Assembly: GCF_002887735.1 (NCBI RefSeq)
Contig: NZ_PKQP01000005.1
Location: 265,679 to 329,678, forward strand
Source of the DNA: Stenotrophomonas bentonitica
GTDB lineage: Bacteria > Pseudomonadota > Gammaproteobacteria > Xanthomonadales > Xanthomonadaceae
Direction of reading: 5' to 3'
DNA length: 64,000 nt
Shown piece by piece: positions 18,171 through 26,544 of this stretch (within the stretch, counting starts at the first letter, position 1; each line of letters opens with the position of its first letter). Under the pieces are notes generated by a model. The model searched no databases. It saw nothing but the letters and a program-made list of their open reading frames with translations, and was not told the DNA's origin. The position numbers and the translations under genes are program-made.

Positions 18171-19562
18171 TCACCCCGGCGGCAGCACCTTGCCTGGGTT
18201 GAGGATGCCATCCGGATCCAGCGCGGCCTTGATCGCGCGCATCGTTGCCAGCGTGGCCGCGCTGAACGCCTTGGCCATGAAGTCGCGCTTGGCCAGGCCG
18301 ATGCCATGCTCGCCCGACAACGTGCCGCCCAACGCCAGCGTCAGTTCGAAGATCTTCGGCAGCGCCGCATGCGCGCGTGCGTTTTCGTCGGCGTCGTCGG
18401 GGTGGTAGAGGATGTTGACGTGCAGGTTGCCGTTGCCGGCATGGCCGAAGGTGACGATGGTGAGCGCGTATTCGCGCGCCAGCGCCTGCACGCCGGCCAC
18501 CAGGTCGGGGATGCGCGACACCGGCACCACCACGTCTTCGTTGATCTTGCCCGGGGCGATGCTGCGCAGCGCGGGCGACAGCGCCTTGCGCGCGGCCCAC
18601 AGTTTTTCGCGCGCGGCCCCTTCCATCGCCACGTCCAACGCGATCATGCCGTCGCCCTCGGCGGCGGTGGCCAGTGCCTGCAGCAGGTAGGGCAGGGTGT
18701 CGTGGTCGCCGTCGGCTTCCACCAGCAACATCGCGCCGGCCTCGGGCACGTCGGCGCCATTGCGACGCAGCAGCTCCAGGCTGCGCGCGTCCATGAATTC
18801 CAGCCGCGTGGGCACCACCGGTTGCGCCATCAGCCGCGACACGGCCGCCGCGGCCGCATCGGCATCGCGATACAACACGCGCAGCCCGGCCTGGGCGACC
18901 GGAAGCGGGGTGAGCTTCAGCGTGGCTTCCACGATCAGCGCCAGGGTGCCTTCGCTGCCCACCAGCAGGTGGGTAAGGTCGTAGCCGGTGGCGTCCTTGG
19001 TGTAGGCGCCGCCGCAGTGGATGAGGTCGCCTGCGCCGGTCACCGCCACCAGCCCGAGCACGTTGTCGCGGCTGGTGCCGTACTTCACCGCGCGCGGGCC
19101 ACCGGCATTGCACGCCAGGTTGCCGCCGATGCTGCATATGTCGGCGCTGGACGGGTCCGGTGCCCAGAACAGGCCGTGCGGCATCAGCGCCTGCTGCAGG
19201 TCGCCGTTGAGCACACCCGGTTCGACCACCGCGCAGCGGTTGCCGGGCTGGATGTCGAGGATGCGCGCCATGCGCGCGAACGACAGCACGATGCTGCCGT
19301 TGACCGGTACCGCCGCGCCGGTGGTGCCGGTGCCCGCGCCGCGCGCCACCACGGCCACATGGTGCGTGCGGCAGGCGCGGACCAGCGCCACCACCTGCTC
19401 GCGGTCACGCGGAAACGCCACGCCGAGCGGCAACTGGCTGCGCCAGGAGTTGTCCTGCGCGTGGGCGGCCAGCACGGCGTCATCGGTGCGCCAGCCGTCG
19501 TCGCCCAGCAGGGCATGCACGGTGGACAAGAAGGCGGCGGGCAGGGCGGGGGTGGTCGACAT
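18171..19562 (-). CDS. FAD-linked 2-hydroxyacid oxidase (D-lactate dehydrogenase/GlcD-like)
   Basis: Flavoprotein of the VAO/PCMH superfamily, COG0277 type, oxidising a D-2-hydroxyacid such as D-lactate. 463 residues from the ATG overlapping the upstream stop. The FAD-binding domain covers about 15-215 (VVARGAGTGTTGAAVP and DPSSADICSIGGNLACNAGGPRAVKYG); the C-terminal FAD-oxidase domain ends GILNPGKVLPPG and contains HAGNGNLHVNILYHP and GEHGIGLAKRDF. An exact substrate cannot be assigned. First of a leftward chain ydjM-like gene > oxidase with ATGA coupling. Confidence 0.92.
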   Translation of the reverse strand: MSTTPALPAAFLSTVHALLGDDGWRTDDAVLAAHAQDNSWRSQLPLGVAFPRDREQVVALVRACRTHHVAVVARGAGTGTTGAAVPVNGSIVLSFARMARILDIQPGNRCAVVEPGVLNGDLQQALMPHGLFWAPDPSSADICSIGGNLACNAGGPRAVKYGTSRDNVLGLVAVTGAGDLIHCGGAYTKDATGYDLTHLLVGSEGTLALIVEATLKLTPLPVAQAGLRVLYRDADAAAAAVSRLMAQPVVPTRLEFMDARSLELLRRNGADVPEAGAMLLVEADGDHDTLPYLLQALATAAEGDGMIALDVAMEGAAREKLWAARKALSPALRSIAPGKINEDVVVPVSRIPDLVAGVQALAREYALTIVTFGHAGNGNLHVNILYHPDDADENARAHAALPKIFELTLALGGTLSGEHGIGLAKRDFMAKAFSAATLATMRAIKAALDPDGILNPGKVLPPG

Positions 19563-20101
19563 CAGGCGTTCCGGGAATTCACAGGGGCGCGTTGGATCAG
19601 CCTCCAGCCGATCACGGCGGCGGCCAGCGGCAACCACACCCAACGCAGTTCAGATACAACAGTGGCCAGCCCGCGCGCGCTGAAGAACTGCCCGGCGAAC
19701 GGCGACACACGGATCGGGCGCCACGGTGCGAACAACCGCTCGCCACTCCATGGCCACCACAGGGCAACACCCAGCCCGCCGGAGGTGAGCGCGTCCAGCA
19801 GCGGGTGCGACAGCGCACTGATGCCAACGAACGCGGCGGCCTGCACTGCACTGGCGCGCAGGCGCGTATGCAGTACCGCAGCGAGCACGGCCAGCACCGC
19901 AGCGAACACGATCGAATGACTGGCCCCACGGTGGCCGAAGCTGTCGGCATAGGGAATGTGCAGCGCGAAGGCCAGCACATCGGCGTCGGGCAGCATCGCC
20001 GCGACCACGCCCGCGGCCAGCAACGGCGCGGCGATGCGACCGCGATCCGCGGCGCACCACAGCGCCAGCGGAATGGCGGCGTGGGTGAAGATGGAGGGCA
20101 T
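19562..20101 (-). CDS. YdjM-like inner-membrane metal-dependent hydrolase (DUF457)
   Basis: 179 residues with several hydrophobic segments and the family pattern of conserved His/Asp: FTHAAIPLAL at the N-terminus, LPDADVLAF, GHRGASHSIVFA and LSHPLLDALT. Members are predicted membrane hydrolases; E. coli YdjM belongs to this LexA-regulated family, but no SOS box was noticed here. The stop overlaps the oxidase start, and the start abuts the yraN stop, so yraN, this gene and the oxidase form one leftward unit. Confidence 0.88.
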   Translation of the reverse strand: MPSIFTHAAIPLALWCAADRGRIAAPLLAAGVVAAMLPDADVLAFALHIPYADSFGHRGASHSIVFAAVLAVLAAVLHTRLRASAVQAAAFVGISALSHPLLDALTSGGLGVALWWPWSGERLFAPWRPIRVSPFAGQFFSARGLATVVSELRWVWLPLAAAVIGWRLIQRAPVNSRNA

Positions 20102-20472
20102 CAGCAGTCGTCCAGCCGGAACGCGTCGCGCAGCCAGTTCAGCTGCGGCGGCTCGCCACTGGCTTCAACCACGTCGAAGCGGCAGGGCTGCTCGGCCAGC
20201 CAGGGATGCGATTGCAGGAACAACTGCGCGGCGATCACCAGCTTGCGTCGCTTGCGCAGGTCCACCGAGGCCGCGCCGCCGCCAAAGCGGGCACTGGCGC
20301 GGTAGCGCACTTCCACGAACACGACGACATCGCCGTCGCGCATGATCAGGTCGATCTCACCGCGGCGATAACGCGCGTTGGTGGTGACCGGGCGCAGCCC
20401 GGCCTCACGGAGATGGTGCTGCGCGGCGGCTTCCACCGCCGCGCCACGTAGCGCGCGCCCTGTCGGCACGCC
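20101..20472 (-). CDS. yraN: YraN family putative nuclease (UPF0102)
   Basis: Small endonuclease-fold protein next to lpoA, the standard lpoA-yraN arrangement of gammaproteobacteria. 123 residues from a GTG at 20472 just after the lpoA stop, matching family length; a start at 20526 would overlap lpoA by about 50 bases. The predicted active-site block is [27 protein letters not shown], with E and D/ExK-type residues. Its cellular role is unproven. Confidence 0.92.
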   Translation of the reverse strand, partial: GVPTGRALRGAAVEAAAQHHLREAGLRPVTTNARYRRGEIDLIMRDGDVVVFVEVRYRASARFGGGAASVDLRKRRKLVIAAQLFLQSHPWLAEQPCRFDVVEASGEPPQLNWLRDAFRLDDC

Positions 20473-20474
20473 GA

Positions 20475-22196
20475 TCAGTTGCTGCTGGCGATCGGCATCG
20501 GCCGGCCGCCGCTGAAGGTCGACCACGCCGGTACCCGCAACACGTTGCCGTTGCTGTCCAGGAACAGGGTGCCGGTGGCGCCGGCCAGGCCGCCTTCGGT
20601 GGCGACCTTGTCCAGGTAGGCGCTGATCTTCCAGGCGTCGAAACCAAACGCGAACAGCCGACCGGAGGCGCCACGTGCCGAGGGCAGGATCTGCCCGGCG
20701 GTGGACGCGGCTGGCAGGCCGGGCACGCCGCGCACGTTCCAGGCTTCGTTCGGGTAGACGATGCCGTCCAGCGCCATGTCTTCTTCGGGCTTGCCGGCGC
20801 CGGCGGTGAGCTGGGAGGTGCCGACGCGGGTGGCGCCGCCGGCACCGGCCAGTGCGAGTTGCGGCGTCAGCGCACGCGCCTGTGGTGCCTTGACCGCCAG
20901 CAGCACGCCGTCGATGGCACCGGCGGCACGCACCTGCGCGCCGATATCACCGACGGTGTCGCTGACGCCGATCGTCGCCACCACCTGGCCACCACGCTGC
21001 GCGAAGCGCTCGCGGAAGGCGGCAGCGGCACGGCGGCCGTTGTCATCGTTGCTGTGGATCACCAGCACCTTGCTGCGTTCGCGGCCGCGAAGATACTCGG
21101 CGGCGATGATGCCGTCGTCTTCCGGGGCCAGCGAGAAACCGGCGCTACCGGCCGGCGGGGTGTCCTTGCCGCGGTTCAGCGCCAGCACCGGCACCGGAAG
21201 CTCGCGGCGGCCGAACACGGCATCCACTTCGTCGCGGCCGAGCGGGCCGACGATGAAATCGGCGCCGGCGGTCACGGCCTTGTCGTAGGCCGCCACGGCC
21301 CCGGCCGCGGTGCCGGCGGTATCGATGAACTGGATGTCCGGGCGGCGGCGGGTTTCACCGTAGTAACCGCTGAGCAGGCCATCGCGGACCGGCTGCGCGG
21401 CGGTGGCCAGGCGGCCACTGAGCGGCAGCAGCACGGCCATCTTCACGGGCGGACGATAGCCATCGCTCATCGCCGGCGGGCGCTTGCTGGTATCGAACTG
21501 CGAGGCGCCTTCGCGATCGAACGGACGCGGCAGCGGCAGGCCCCGGGCGATCAGCGCACGGCCGGCGAAGTTGTACAGCGGCTCGTTGGCCGGCAGTGCC
21601 GCCGCGCGGGCGCGCAGGGTGGCATCGTCCAGCGTGCCGAGCAGGCCGGCGATGGCCTGCTGGTTGTCGGTACGCGCTTTGCCGGTCAGCGCGGCGTGCG
21701 CACGGGCGCGCTCGAGCGCGGCACCGAGGTTGTCGCCGGTGGCCTGCAGTGCGTTGGCGCGCGCCAACTGCCAGCGGGTACGCAGCGATGGGGTGACCGC
21801 CTCGGCCGATTCTTTCAGTGCGGCCAGCGCCTGCGCCGGCTGCTTGTCGGCCAGGGCCAGCTCGGCGGTGGTCAGCTGATACCGCTGCAGGCTGGCGCCG
21901 CTGAGCTGGCGCGCAGTGACCTGGGCCAGCAGCGTGCGGGCGCGGGTGGCATCGCCGGCTTCGTGCCAGGCGAAGGCGGCATCGGCCAGCGCGGCGCTGC
22001 GGGCACTGCCGCGCAGGGTGTTGGCCAGGGCTTCCAGCTGGACCGCCGCATCGCGCGGCTTGCCCTGCTCGATCAGCGCCAAGGCCTGGCTCTGGGCCGG
22101 CGAATCCGGCGCACTGGTGAAGCTGGTCGTGGCGCAGCCGGCAAGCAGCATCAGCGACAACGAAAGGGCGGAGATCCTTACGACGGGCTTGTTCAT
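20475..22196 (-). CDS. lpoA: Penicillin-binding protein activator lipoprotein LpoA
   Basis: Outer-membrane lipoprotein that reaches through the peptidoglycan to activate PBP1a. 573 residues. Lipoprotein signal [20 protein letters not shown] with acylated Cys21. The N-terminal part is helical and TPR-like (about 30-260); the C-terminal part is a periplasmic-binding-protein fold ([39 protein letters not shown]). A longer open frame upstream is rejected because the lipobox fixes the start. Divergent from rsmI, 79 bases apart, as in E. coli; TAGAAT on the minus strand at 22251-22246 may be its -10. Confidence 0.95.
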   Translation of the reverse strand: MNKPVVRISALSLSLMLLAGCATTSFTSAPDSPAQSQALALIEQGKPRDAAVQLEALANTLRGSARSAALADAAFAWHEAGDATRARTLLAQVTARQLSGASLQRYQLTTAELALADKQPAQALAALKESAEAVTPSLRTRWQLARANALQATGDNLGAALERARAHAALTGKARTDNQQAIAGLLGTLDDATLRARAAALPANEPLYNFAGRALIARGLPLPRPFDREGASQFDTSKRPPAMSDGYRPPVKMAVLLPLSGRLATAAQPVRDGLLSGYYGETRRRPDIQFIDTAGTAAGAVAAYDKAVTAGADFIVGPLGRDEVDAVFGRRELPVPVLALNRGKDTPPAGSAGFSLAPEDDGIIAAEYLRGRERSKVLVIHSNDDNGRRAAAAFRERFAQRGGQVVATIGVSDTVGDIGAQVRAAGAIDGVLLAVKAPQARALTPQLALAGAGGATRVGTSQLTAGAGKPEEDMALDGIVYPNEAWNVRGVPGLPAASTAGQILPSARGASGRLFAFGFDAWKISAYLDKVATEGGLAGATGTLFLDSNGNVLRVPAWSTFSGGRPMPIASSN

Positions 22197-22275
22197 GATC
22201 AGGTCCATTCGATGGGGGCAGCGGCCGTGGCCGGGGAACGGTACGATTCTACCCTTGACCACGGAAGAGCCGCTG

Positions 22276-23097
22276 ATGAGTGCTGTCCCCACGCTGTATG
22301 TCGTTGCCACCCCGATCGGCAACCTCGCCGATCTGACCCCGCGGGCACAGGACGTGCTGCGTTCGGTGGCCGCGATCTGCGCCGAGGACACCCGCCGCAG
22401 CGGCCAGCTGCTGGCCCACTTCGGCATCCAGCAGCCACTGGTGGCGCTGCACGATCACAATGAGGAAGCGCTGTCGCAGCGGATCGTGGCGCGCCTGCTG
22501 GCCGGTGAGTCGCTGGCGCTGGTCAGCGACGCCGGCACCCCGCTGGTGAGCGACCCGGGCTATCGCCTGGTCCGCGCCGCGCGCGAAGCCGGGATCAAGG
22601 TCAGCCCGGTGCCCGGCGCCTGCGCCGCGATTGCCGCACTGAGCGTGGCCGGCCTGCCCAGCGACCGCTTCACCTTCGAAGGGTTCCTGCCGGCCAAGGC
22701 CTCCGGCCGCCGCGAGCGCCTCAACGCGCTGGCCGGTGAGACCCGCACCCTGGTGTTCTACGAATCCTCGCACCGGATCACCGAATCGCTGGCGGACATG
22801 ATGGCTGCGTTCGGGCCCGAGCGGCCGGCGGTGCTGGCGCGCGAACTGACCAAGCTGTTCGAGACCGTGCTGGACGGCGACCTGGCCTCGCTGCTGCAGC
22901 AGGTCGAGGCGGACGACAACCAGCGCAAGGGCGAGTTCGTGGTGATGGTGCAGGGCGCGGCCGACGATGAGGAGGCTCAGTTGGCCGCCGGCCGCCGCAT
23001 GTACGCCAAGCTCAGCGAACACCTCCCGCCGTCCACCGCAGCCAAGCTCGCCGCCGAACTCACCGGTGCCCCCAGAAAAGCCCTGTACGGCGGTTGA
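22276..23097 (+). CDS. rsmI: 16S rRNA (cytidine-1402-2'-O)-methyltransferase RsmI
   Basis: SAM-dependent tetrapyrrole-methylase-fold enzyme that 2'-O-methylates C1402 in the 30S P site; RsmH, also in this window, adds the N4 methyl to the same base. 273 residues from ATG 22276. Motifs: TLYVVATPIGNLADLTPRA at the N-terminus, CAEDTRRSGQLL, LVSDAGTPLVSDPGYRLV and the PGACAAIAAL block. Followed by REP repeats and a strong rightward terminator. Confidence 0.97.
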   Translation: MSAVPTLYVVATPIGNLADLTPRAQDVLRSVAAICAEDTRRSGQLLAHFGIQQPLVALHDHNEEALSQRIVARLLAGESLALVSDAGTPLVSDPGYRLVRAAREAGIKVSPVPGACAAIAALSVAGLPSDRFTFEGFLPAKASGRRERLNALAGETRTLVFYESSHRITESLADMMAAFGPERPAVLARELTKLFETVLDGDLASLLQQVEADDNQRKGEFVVMVQGAADDEEAQLAAGRRMYAKLSEHLPPSTAAKLAAELTGAPRKALYGG

Positions 23098-23104
23098 TCG
23101 GCCG

Positions 23105-23214
23105 GTCGCGCCACCCCACGGGTGGCTGCACGCGGTGCCAAAGAAGGTAGCCACCCCATGGGTGGCTGCACGCGGTGCCAGAACGTGTGGCAGCCACCCA
23201 TGGGGTGGTTCTAC
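23105..23214. repeat. Three SMAG-type palindromes with a duplicated spacer
   Basis: Two direct copies of GCCACCCCACGGGTGGC-like hairpins (23110-23126 and 23150-23166), each followed by TGCACGCGGTGCCA, then one reverse copy ending CTAC at 23214. A separate CCCCCTTT-ggt-AAAGGGGG hairpin follows at 23264-23283. The 280 bases between rsmI and rnpB hold only these and the terminators. Confidence 0.8.
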
Positions 23215-23325
23215 CGCGCGTGCAGATTGAATGCCGGCCCACGCCAACCGTCTGGATGCACAGCCCCCTTTGGTAAAGGGGGGCGCGGCGACAGCCGCGG
23301 GGAACTGGGCGCTGGTGGCCCGGGG

Positions 23326-23359
23326 CCCCAGGTTTGCGCTGCAAACCTCGGGGCTTTTT
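23326..23359 (+). terminator. Terminator of rsmI, facing rnpB
   Basis: CCCC-A-GGTTTGC pairs with GCAAACC-TC-GGGG, followed by CTTTTT. The adjoining TTTTTCGTCA/TGACGAAAAA palindrome (23355-23374) supplies a T-run in both directions, since on the minus strand six T residues follow directly after rnpB. Confidence 0.8.
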
Positions 23360-23377
23360 CGTCATGACGAAAAAAGC

Positions 23378-23730
23378 GGCGGAGCCGGCCGATAAGCCGG
23401 GTTTTGTCGTGGACAGTCATTCTTCTAGGCGCTGCGTCACCGCAGCGCTCAAGCAACCTACCCGGACCCGACGCGGGCCACGCCATTAGGTCCCTATTTG
23501 GTCTTGCTCCAGGTGGGGTTTGCCGTGCCGGTCTGTTGCCAGACTCGCGGTGCGCTCTTACCGCACCATTTCACCCTTACCGGCTTCCCGAAGGAAACGT
23601 AGGCGGTATCTTTCTGTTGCACTTTCCGTCGGCTCGCGCCGCCCAGGCGTTACCTGGCACCTTGCCCTGTGGAGCCCGGACTTTCCTCGGCATCCGCAAG
23701 GGATGACGCGACTGTCTGGCCGACTCCGCC
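23378..23730 (-). ncRNA. rnpB: RNase P RNA (bacterial class A)
   Basis: Catalytic RNA of RNase P, which matures tRNA 5' ends. On the minus strand the 5' end reads GGCGGAGTCGGCCAGACAGT, followed by GAGGAAAGTCCGGGCTCCAC, the universal P4/CR-I block, and later CCTAATGGCGTGGCC. The 3' end contains GACAAAACCCGGCTTATCGG, and GCCGGCTCCGCC pairs with the 5' arm to close helix P1. About 353 bases, the normal size for class A. Confidence 0.96.
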
Positions 23731-23753
23731 GTGCGCATTGTCCCACATTCACG

Positions 23754-24530
23754 TCACCTCGGCGCAGACAGCTGCGTGGTCGTCAGCCGGGTCTCGCCGA
23801 TGCAGACACCCTCCGCATCGAACCGGCGCTCGGCGATGAAGCCGTGGCCATTGGCGTCCAGCGCGATGATCGTGCTGGCGCGGGTGCCGTACTCGGGGCT
23901 GCGGATGAAGGCGGAGGACAGCCAGCGCTCGCGCGCCAGGCCGATGCCGGTGTCGGGCAGGGCGCGGTCGTCGGCGCGGGTCTCATCGCGCAGGGCGTCC
24001 CACAGCGGGGTCAGGTCCTCGCTGCCGGCGTCCACCCACGCGCGCAGCGCTGCGTTCAATGTCACGGTTTTCGGCCACGGCGCGTCCAGCGGCCCGTTGG
24101 ACACGCCATGGATGCCCGGGGCCAGCGGTTGGCGGTGCAGGGGGTGGTTGCCCAGGAACTGGCAGCTGCCGCGGTCGGCCAGCACCAGGTTGAAGGGGGC
24201 GAACTCGACCGCGCGTGCGGCGAGCTGGTCGGCGAAGACGGCCGCCGGCGCATCGTCGCGCAGGTAGCCGGCCACCAGGGCGCCGCGCGAGGGGCCGGTC
24301 TGCCGGGCCAGCGGGTCGCGGACATTGGTCACCACCGCCATCCGACCCTGCGCGCCGATCCCGGCCCAGGTCCCGCCCGAGCGCAGGTCGCGGCCGGCGG
24401 CCACGGCCTCATCCGGCGGAGACCAGCGCGCCAGCGCGGCGGTGGGCCGCGCGTGGAACTCATCGCGGTTGCCGGCCATCACCAGCTGCCAGAGGGGGTG
24501 TGTTTTCCATGCGAGGGCGAGCAGACACAT
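23754..24530 (-). CDS. NRDE family protein (TANGO2-like)
   Basis: 258 residues starting MCLLALAWKTHPLWQLVMAG followed by NRDEFHARPT, the family-naming NRDE motif with the N-terminal cysteine at position 2 that could act as an Ntn-type nucleophile once Met is removed. WAGIGAQGRMAVVTNVRDP and HGVSNGPLDAPWPK are also typical. Biochemical function in bacteria is unknown; the human homologue TANGO2 is tied to heme and lipid handling. Single gene between rnpB and the dcw promoter, reading away from it. Confidence 0.9.
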   Translation of the reverse strand: MCLLALAWKTHPLWQLVMAGNRDEFHARPTAALARWSPPDEAVAAGRDLRSGGTWAGIGAQGRMAVVTNVRDPLARQTGPSRGALVAGYLRDDAPAAVFADQLAARAVEFAPFNLVLADRGSCQFLGNHPLHRQPLAPGIHGVSNGPLDAPWPKTVTLNAALRAWVDAGSEDLTPLWDALRDETRADDRALPDTGIGLARERWLSSAFIRSPEYGTRASTIIALDANGHGFIAERRFDAEGVCIGETRLTTTQLSAPR

Positions 24531-24667
24531 GCCTCACATTGTGCCGGTTCTGCGCAGCGGCGAGACGATGCCGACCGCGTCAGGACTGAATACGCGGCGA
24601 TGTTTCACGCGGTCTCCACAGGCCTGAACTTCGGCGAAATCTCAAAAAATGAGACGAAACAGCAACT

Positions 24668-24676
24668 TGTGGATAA
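24668..24676 (-). promoter_or_regulatory. Perfect DnaA box upstream of the dcw cluster
   Basis: The minus strand reads TTATCCACA, the strict consensus DnaA box, 71 bases before the candidate mraZ -35. It is a single box, so chance cannot be excluded. Confidence 0.45.
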
Positions 24677-24746
24677 GCCTTGAACAAGTCTCTAAACATT
24701 GCTGCAAGCCCTTGATGTTCAAAGTGATTTCCCCTTCGCAAAGTTG

Positions 24747-24774
24747 TTGACAACCCAATCGGCACTGCTAAGGT
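24747..24774 (+). promoter_or_regulatory. Candidate sigma-70 promoter of the dcw cluster
   Basis: TTGACA at 24747-24752 is a perfect -35. TAAGGT at 24769-24774 after 16 bases is a weak -10. Transcription would start near 24781, giving a leader of about 75 bases before mraZ. The rest of the 324-base gap after the NRDE gene shows nothing else clear beyond the DnaA box and the MraZ-like repeats. Confidence 0.5.
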
Positions 24775-24792
24775 GGGCATGAGAGGGGAAAC

Positions 24793-24822
24793 CGGGTTTT
24801 TTGTGGTTTTTCGTGGTTCAAT
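24793..24822 (+). promoter_or_regulatory. Three 10-bp direct repeats, candidate MraZ operator
   Basis: CGGGTTTTTT, GTGGTTTTTC and GTGGTTCAAT follow each other in exact 10-base phase. MraZ octamers elsewhere bind short TGGG-type boxes repeated every 10 bases just upstream of mraZ, which is this position. Confidence 0.5.
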
Positions 24823-24854
24823 GTTTCACCAGGCGAAGGAAAGGTGAAAACGTC

Positions 24855-25301
24855 GTGTTTCAAGGCGAGACGGCCATCACTGTTGACGACAAAGGGCGCA
24901 TGGCGGTTCCGACCGCGCATCGCGACCTTGTCGCGCGTGTGAGCAACAACCGTCTGGTCCTGACCTACAACCCGTTCGAGTCCGGCTGCCTCTGGCTGTA
25001 CGCCGAACAGGAATGGGAACGCGTCCGTGATGACGTCATGTCCAAGCCCAACACACAGCGCGTCGTGCGCCTCCTGCAACAGAAGCTGGTCGGTTCGGCC
25101 GCGCATCTGGAGCTGGACGGCAATGGCCGCATCAGTATTCCCGCCAGCCACCGTGGTGCCGTTGGCATTGAAAAGAAGGCGGTGCTGCTCGGTATGGGCG
25201 ACAAATTCGAATTGTGGAGCGAGCAGGCTCATCGCGCGTTGATCCAGCAGACGTTGTCTGACGAGGATCTCGGCGATGGGTTGCTCGACCTGAAGTTGTG
25301 A
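24855..25301 (+). CDS. mraZ: Division/cell wall cluster regulator MraZ
   Basis: DNA-binding repressor of the SpoVT/AbrB fold that autoregulates the dcw cluster. 148 residues from GTG 24855, preceded by GGAAAGGTG. Two AbrB-like repeats: [20 protein letters not shown] and [14 protein letters not shown], each with a DxxGR motif. An earlier in-frame start at 24801 would add 18 non-homologous residues and overlap the proposed operator. Its stop overlaps the rsmH GTG start. Confidence 0.95.
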   Translation: MFQGETAITVDDKGRMAVPTAHRDLVARVSNNRLVLTYNPFESGCLWLYAEQEWERVRDDVMSKPNTQRVVRLLQQKLVGSAAHLELDGNGRISIPASHRGAVGIEKKAVLLGMGDKFELWSEQAHRALIQQTLSDEDLGDGLLDLKL

Positions 25302-26284
25302 GCCGGGGTGCCCGGATGCGCGGAGCAGCGCAGACCGGTCACCTTCCGGTGTCGCAGTCGCCGGCAGGCCACCTGCCGGTCCTGTACACGCAGGTCCTGG
25401 ATGGCCTGAAGGTGATCGAAAACGGAGTGTATCTCGATGGCACGTTCGGTCGTGGCGGTCACGCCCGCGGCGTGCTCGAGCAACTCGGTCCCGGAGGCCG
25501 GCTGCTGGTCATGGATAAGGATCCCGAGGCGATTGCGGTAGCCGAGCGTGATTTCGCGCCGGACCCGCGCGTCTCGATCTTCCGTGGCAGCTTCGCCGAT
25601 CTGCTGCACTGGGAGGCCACGGCGCAGGGCCTGGATGGCGTGCTGTTCGACCTGGGCGTGTCCTCGCCCCAGCTGGATGTCGCCGAGCGTGGCTTCAGCT
25701 TCGGCAAGGACGGCCCGCTGGACATGCGCATGGACCCGGACAGCGGCGAAAGCGCGGCGCAGTGGCTCAACCGTGCCGAAGAGCGCGAGATCGCCGATAT
25801 CCTTTGGACCTATGGCGAAGAGCGCCAGAGCCGCCGCATCGCCAAGGCCATCGTCGCCCGCCGCGACAAGCAACCCTTCACCCGCACCGCCGAGCTGGCG
25901 GAGGTGATCGCCTCGGTGATGCCGCGTGGCAAGGACAAGATCAACCCGGCCACGCGCAGCTTCCAGGCGATCCGCATCCACATCAACCGCGAACTGGCCG
26001 ACCTAGAGGCCGGCCTGGATGCCGCCCTGGCGCGCCTCAAGCCCGGTGGCCGCCTGGCCGTGATCAGCTTCCATTCGCTGGAAGACCGCATCGTCAAGCA
26101 GTTCATGAACCGCCATGCCAAGGCCCCGCCGAGCAACCGCCGGTTGCCCGAGGCGCAGCCGTTCGTGCCGACCCTGGTGCTGCACGGCGGCGCCATCAAG
26201 GCCGACGATGACGAGCTGGCGGTCAATCCGCGCTCGCGCAGCGCCGTGCTGCGCGTCGCCGAGAAGTGCGAGGTGGCCGGATGA
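25298..26284 (+). CDS. rsmH: 16S rRNA (cytosine-1402-N4)-methyltransferase RsmH
   Basis: SAM-dependent MraW-family enzyme that methylates N4 of C1402 in 16S rRNA. 328 residues from a GTG overlapping mraZ; ATG 25316 would give a protein six residues shorter and is possible. SAM-binding motifs [30 protein letters not shown] and the catalytic region [14 protein letters not shown] are clear, as are [14 protein letters not shown] and [14 protein letters not shown]. The stop overlaps the ftsL start. Confidence 0.97.
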   Translation: MSRGARMRGAAQTGHLPVSQSPAGHLPVLYTQVLDGLKVIENGVYLDGTFGRGGHARGVLEQLGPGGRLLVMDKDPEAIAVAERDFAPDPRVSIFRGSFADLLHWEATAQGLDGVLFDLGVSSPQLDVAERGFSFGKDGPLDMRMDPDSGESAAQWLNRAEEREIADILWTYGEERQSRRIAKAIVARRDKQPFTRTAELAEVIASVMPRGKDKINPATRSFQAIRIHINRELADLEAGLDAALARLKPGGRLAVISFHSLEDRIVKQFMNRHAKAPPSNRRLPEAQPFVPTLVLHGGAIKADDDELAVNPRSRSAVLRVAEKCEVAG

Positions 26285-26544
26285 GCCGCCTGCTGTTGAT
26301 CGTGCTGCTGGCCTGCACCGTCGCCTCGGCGATCGGCGTGGTGTTCATGCGCCATCGCCACCGCCAGACCTTCGTGGAGCTGTCCCGGGTCGAGCGGGCG
26401 CGCGATGAGATCAACATCGAGTTCGGTCGCCTGCAGCTCGAGCAGGCCACCCTGGCCGAGGCCACCCGGGTCGACCGCGTCGCCCGCGAGCGCCTGGGCA
26501 TGAAGTTCCCCGAAGCGGCCGATGTCGTGGTGATCCGGCCATGA
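26281..26544 (+). CDS. ftsL: Cell division protein FtsL
   Basis: Small bitopic divisome protein that forms a coiled coil with FtsB to scaffold FtsQ and FtsWI. 87 residues from ATG 26281: one membrane segment ([19 protein letters not shown]) then a coiled-coil region (residues about 35-65) ending [18 protein letters not shown], which matches the FtsL C-terminal block. Both ends overlap neighbours by ATGA. Confidence 0.93.
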   Translation: MSRLLLIVLLACTVASAIGVVFMRHRHRQTFVELSRVERARDEINIEFGRLQLEQATLAEATRVDRVARERLGMKFPEAADVVVIRP

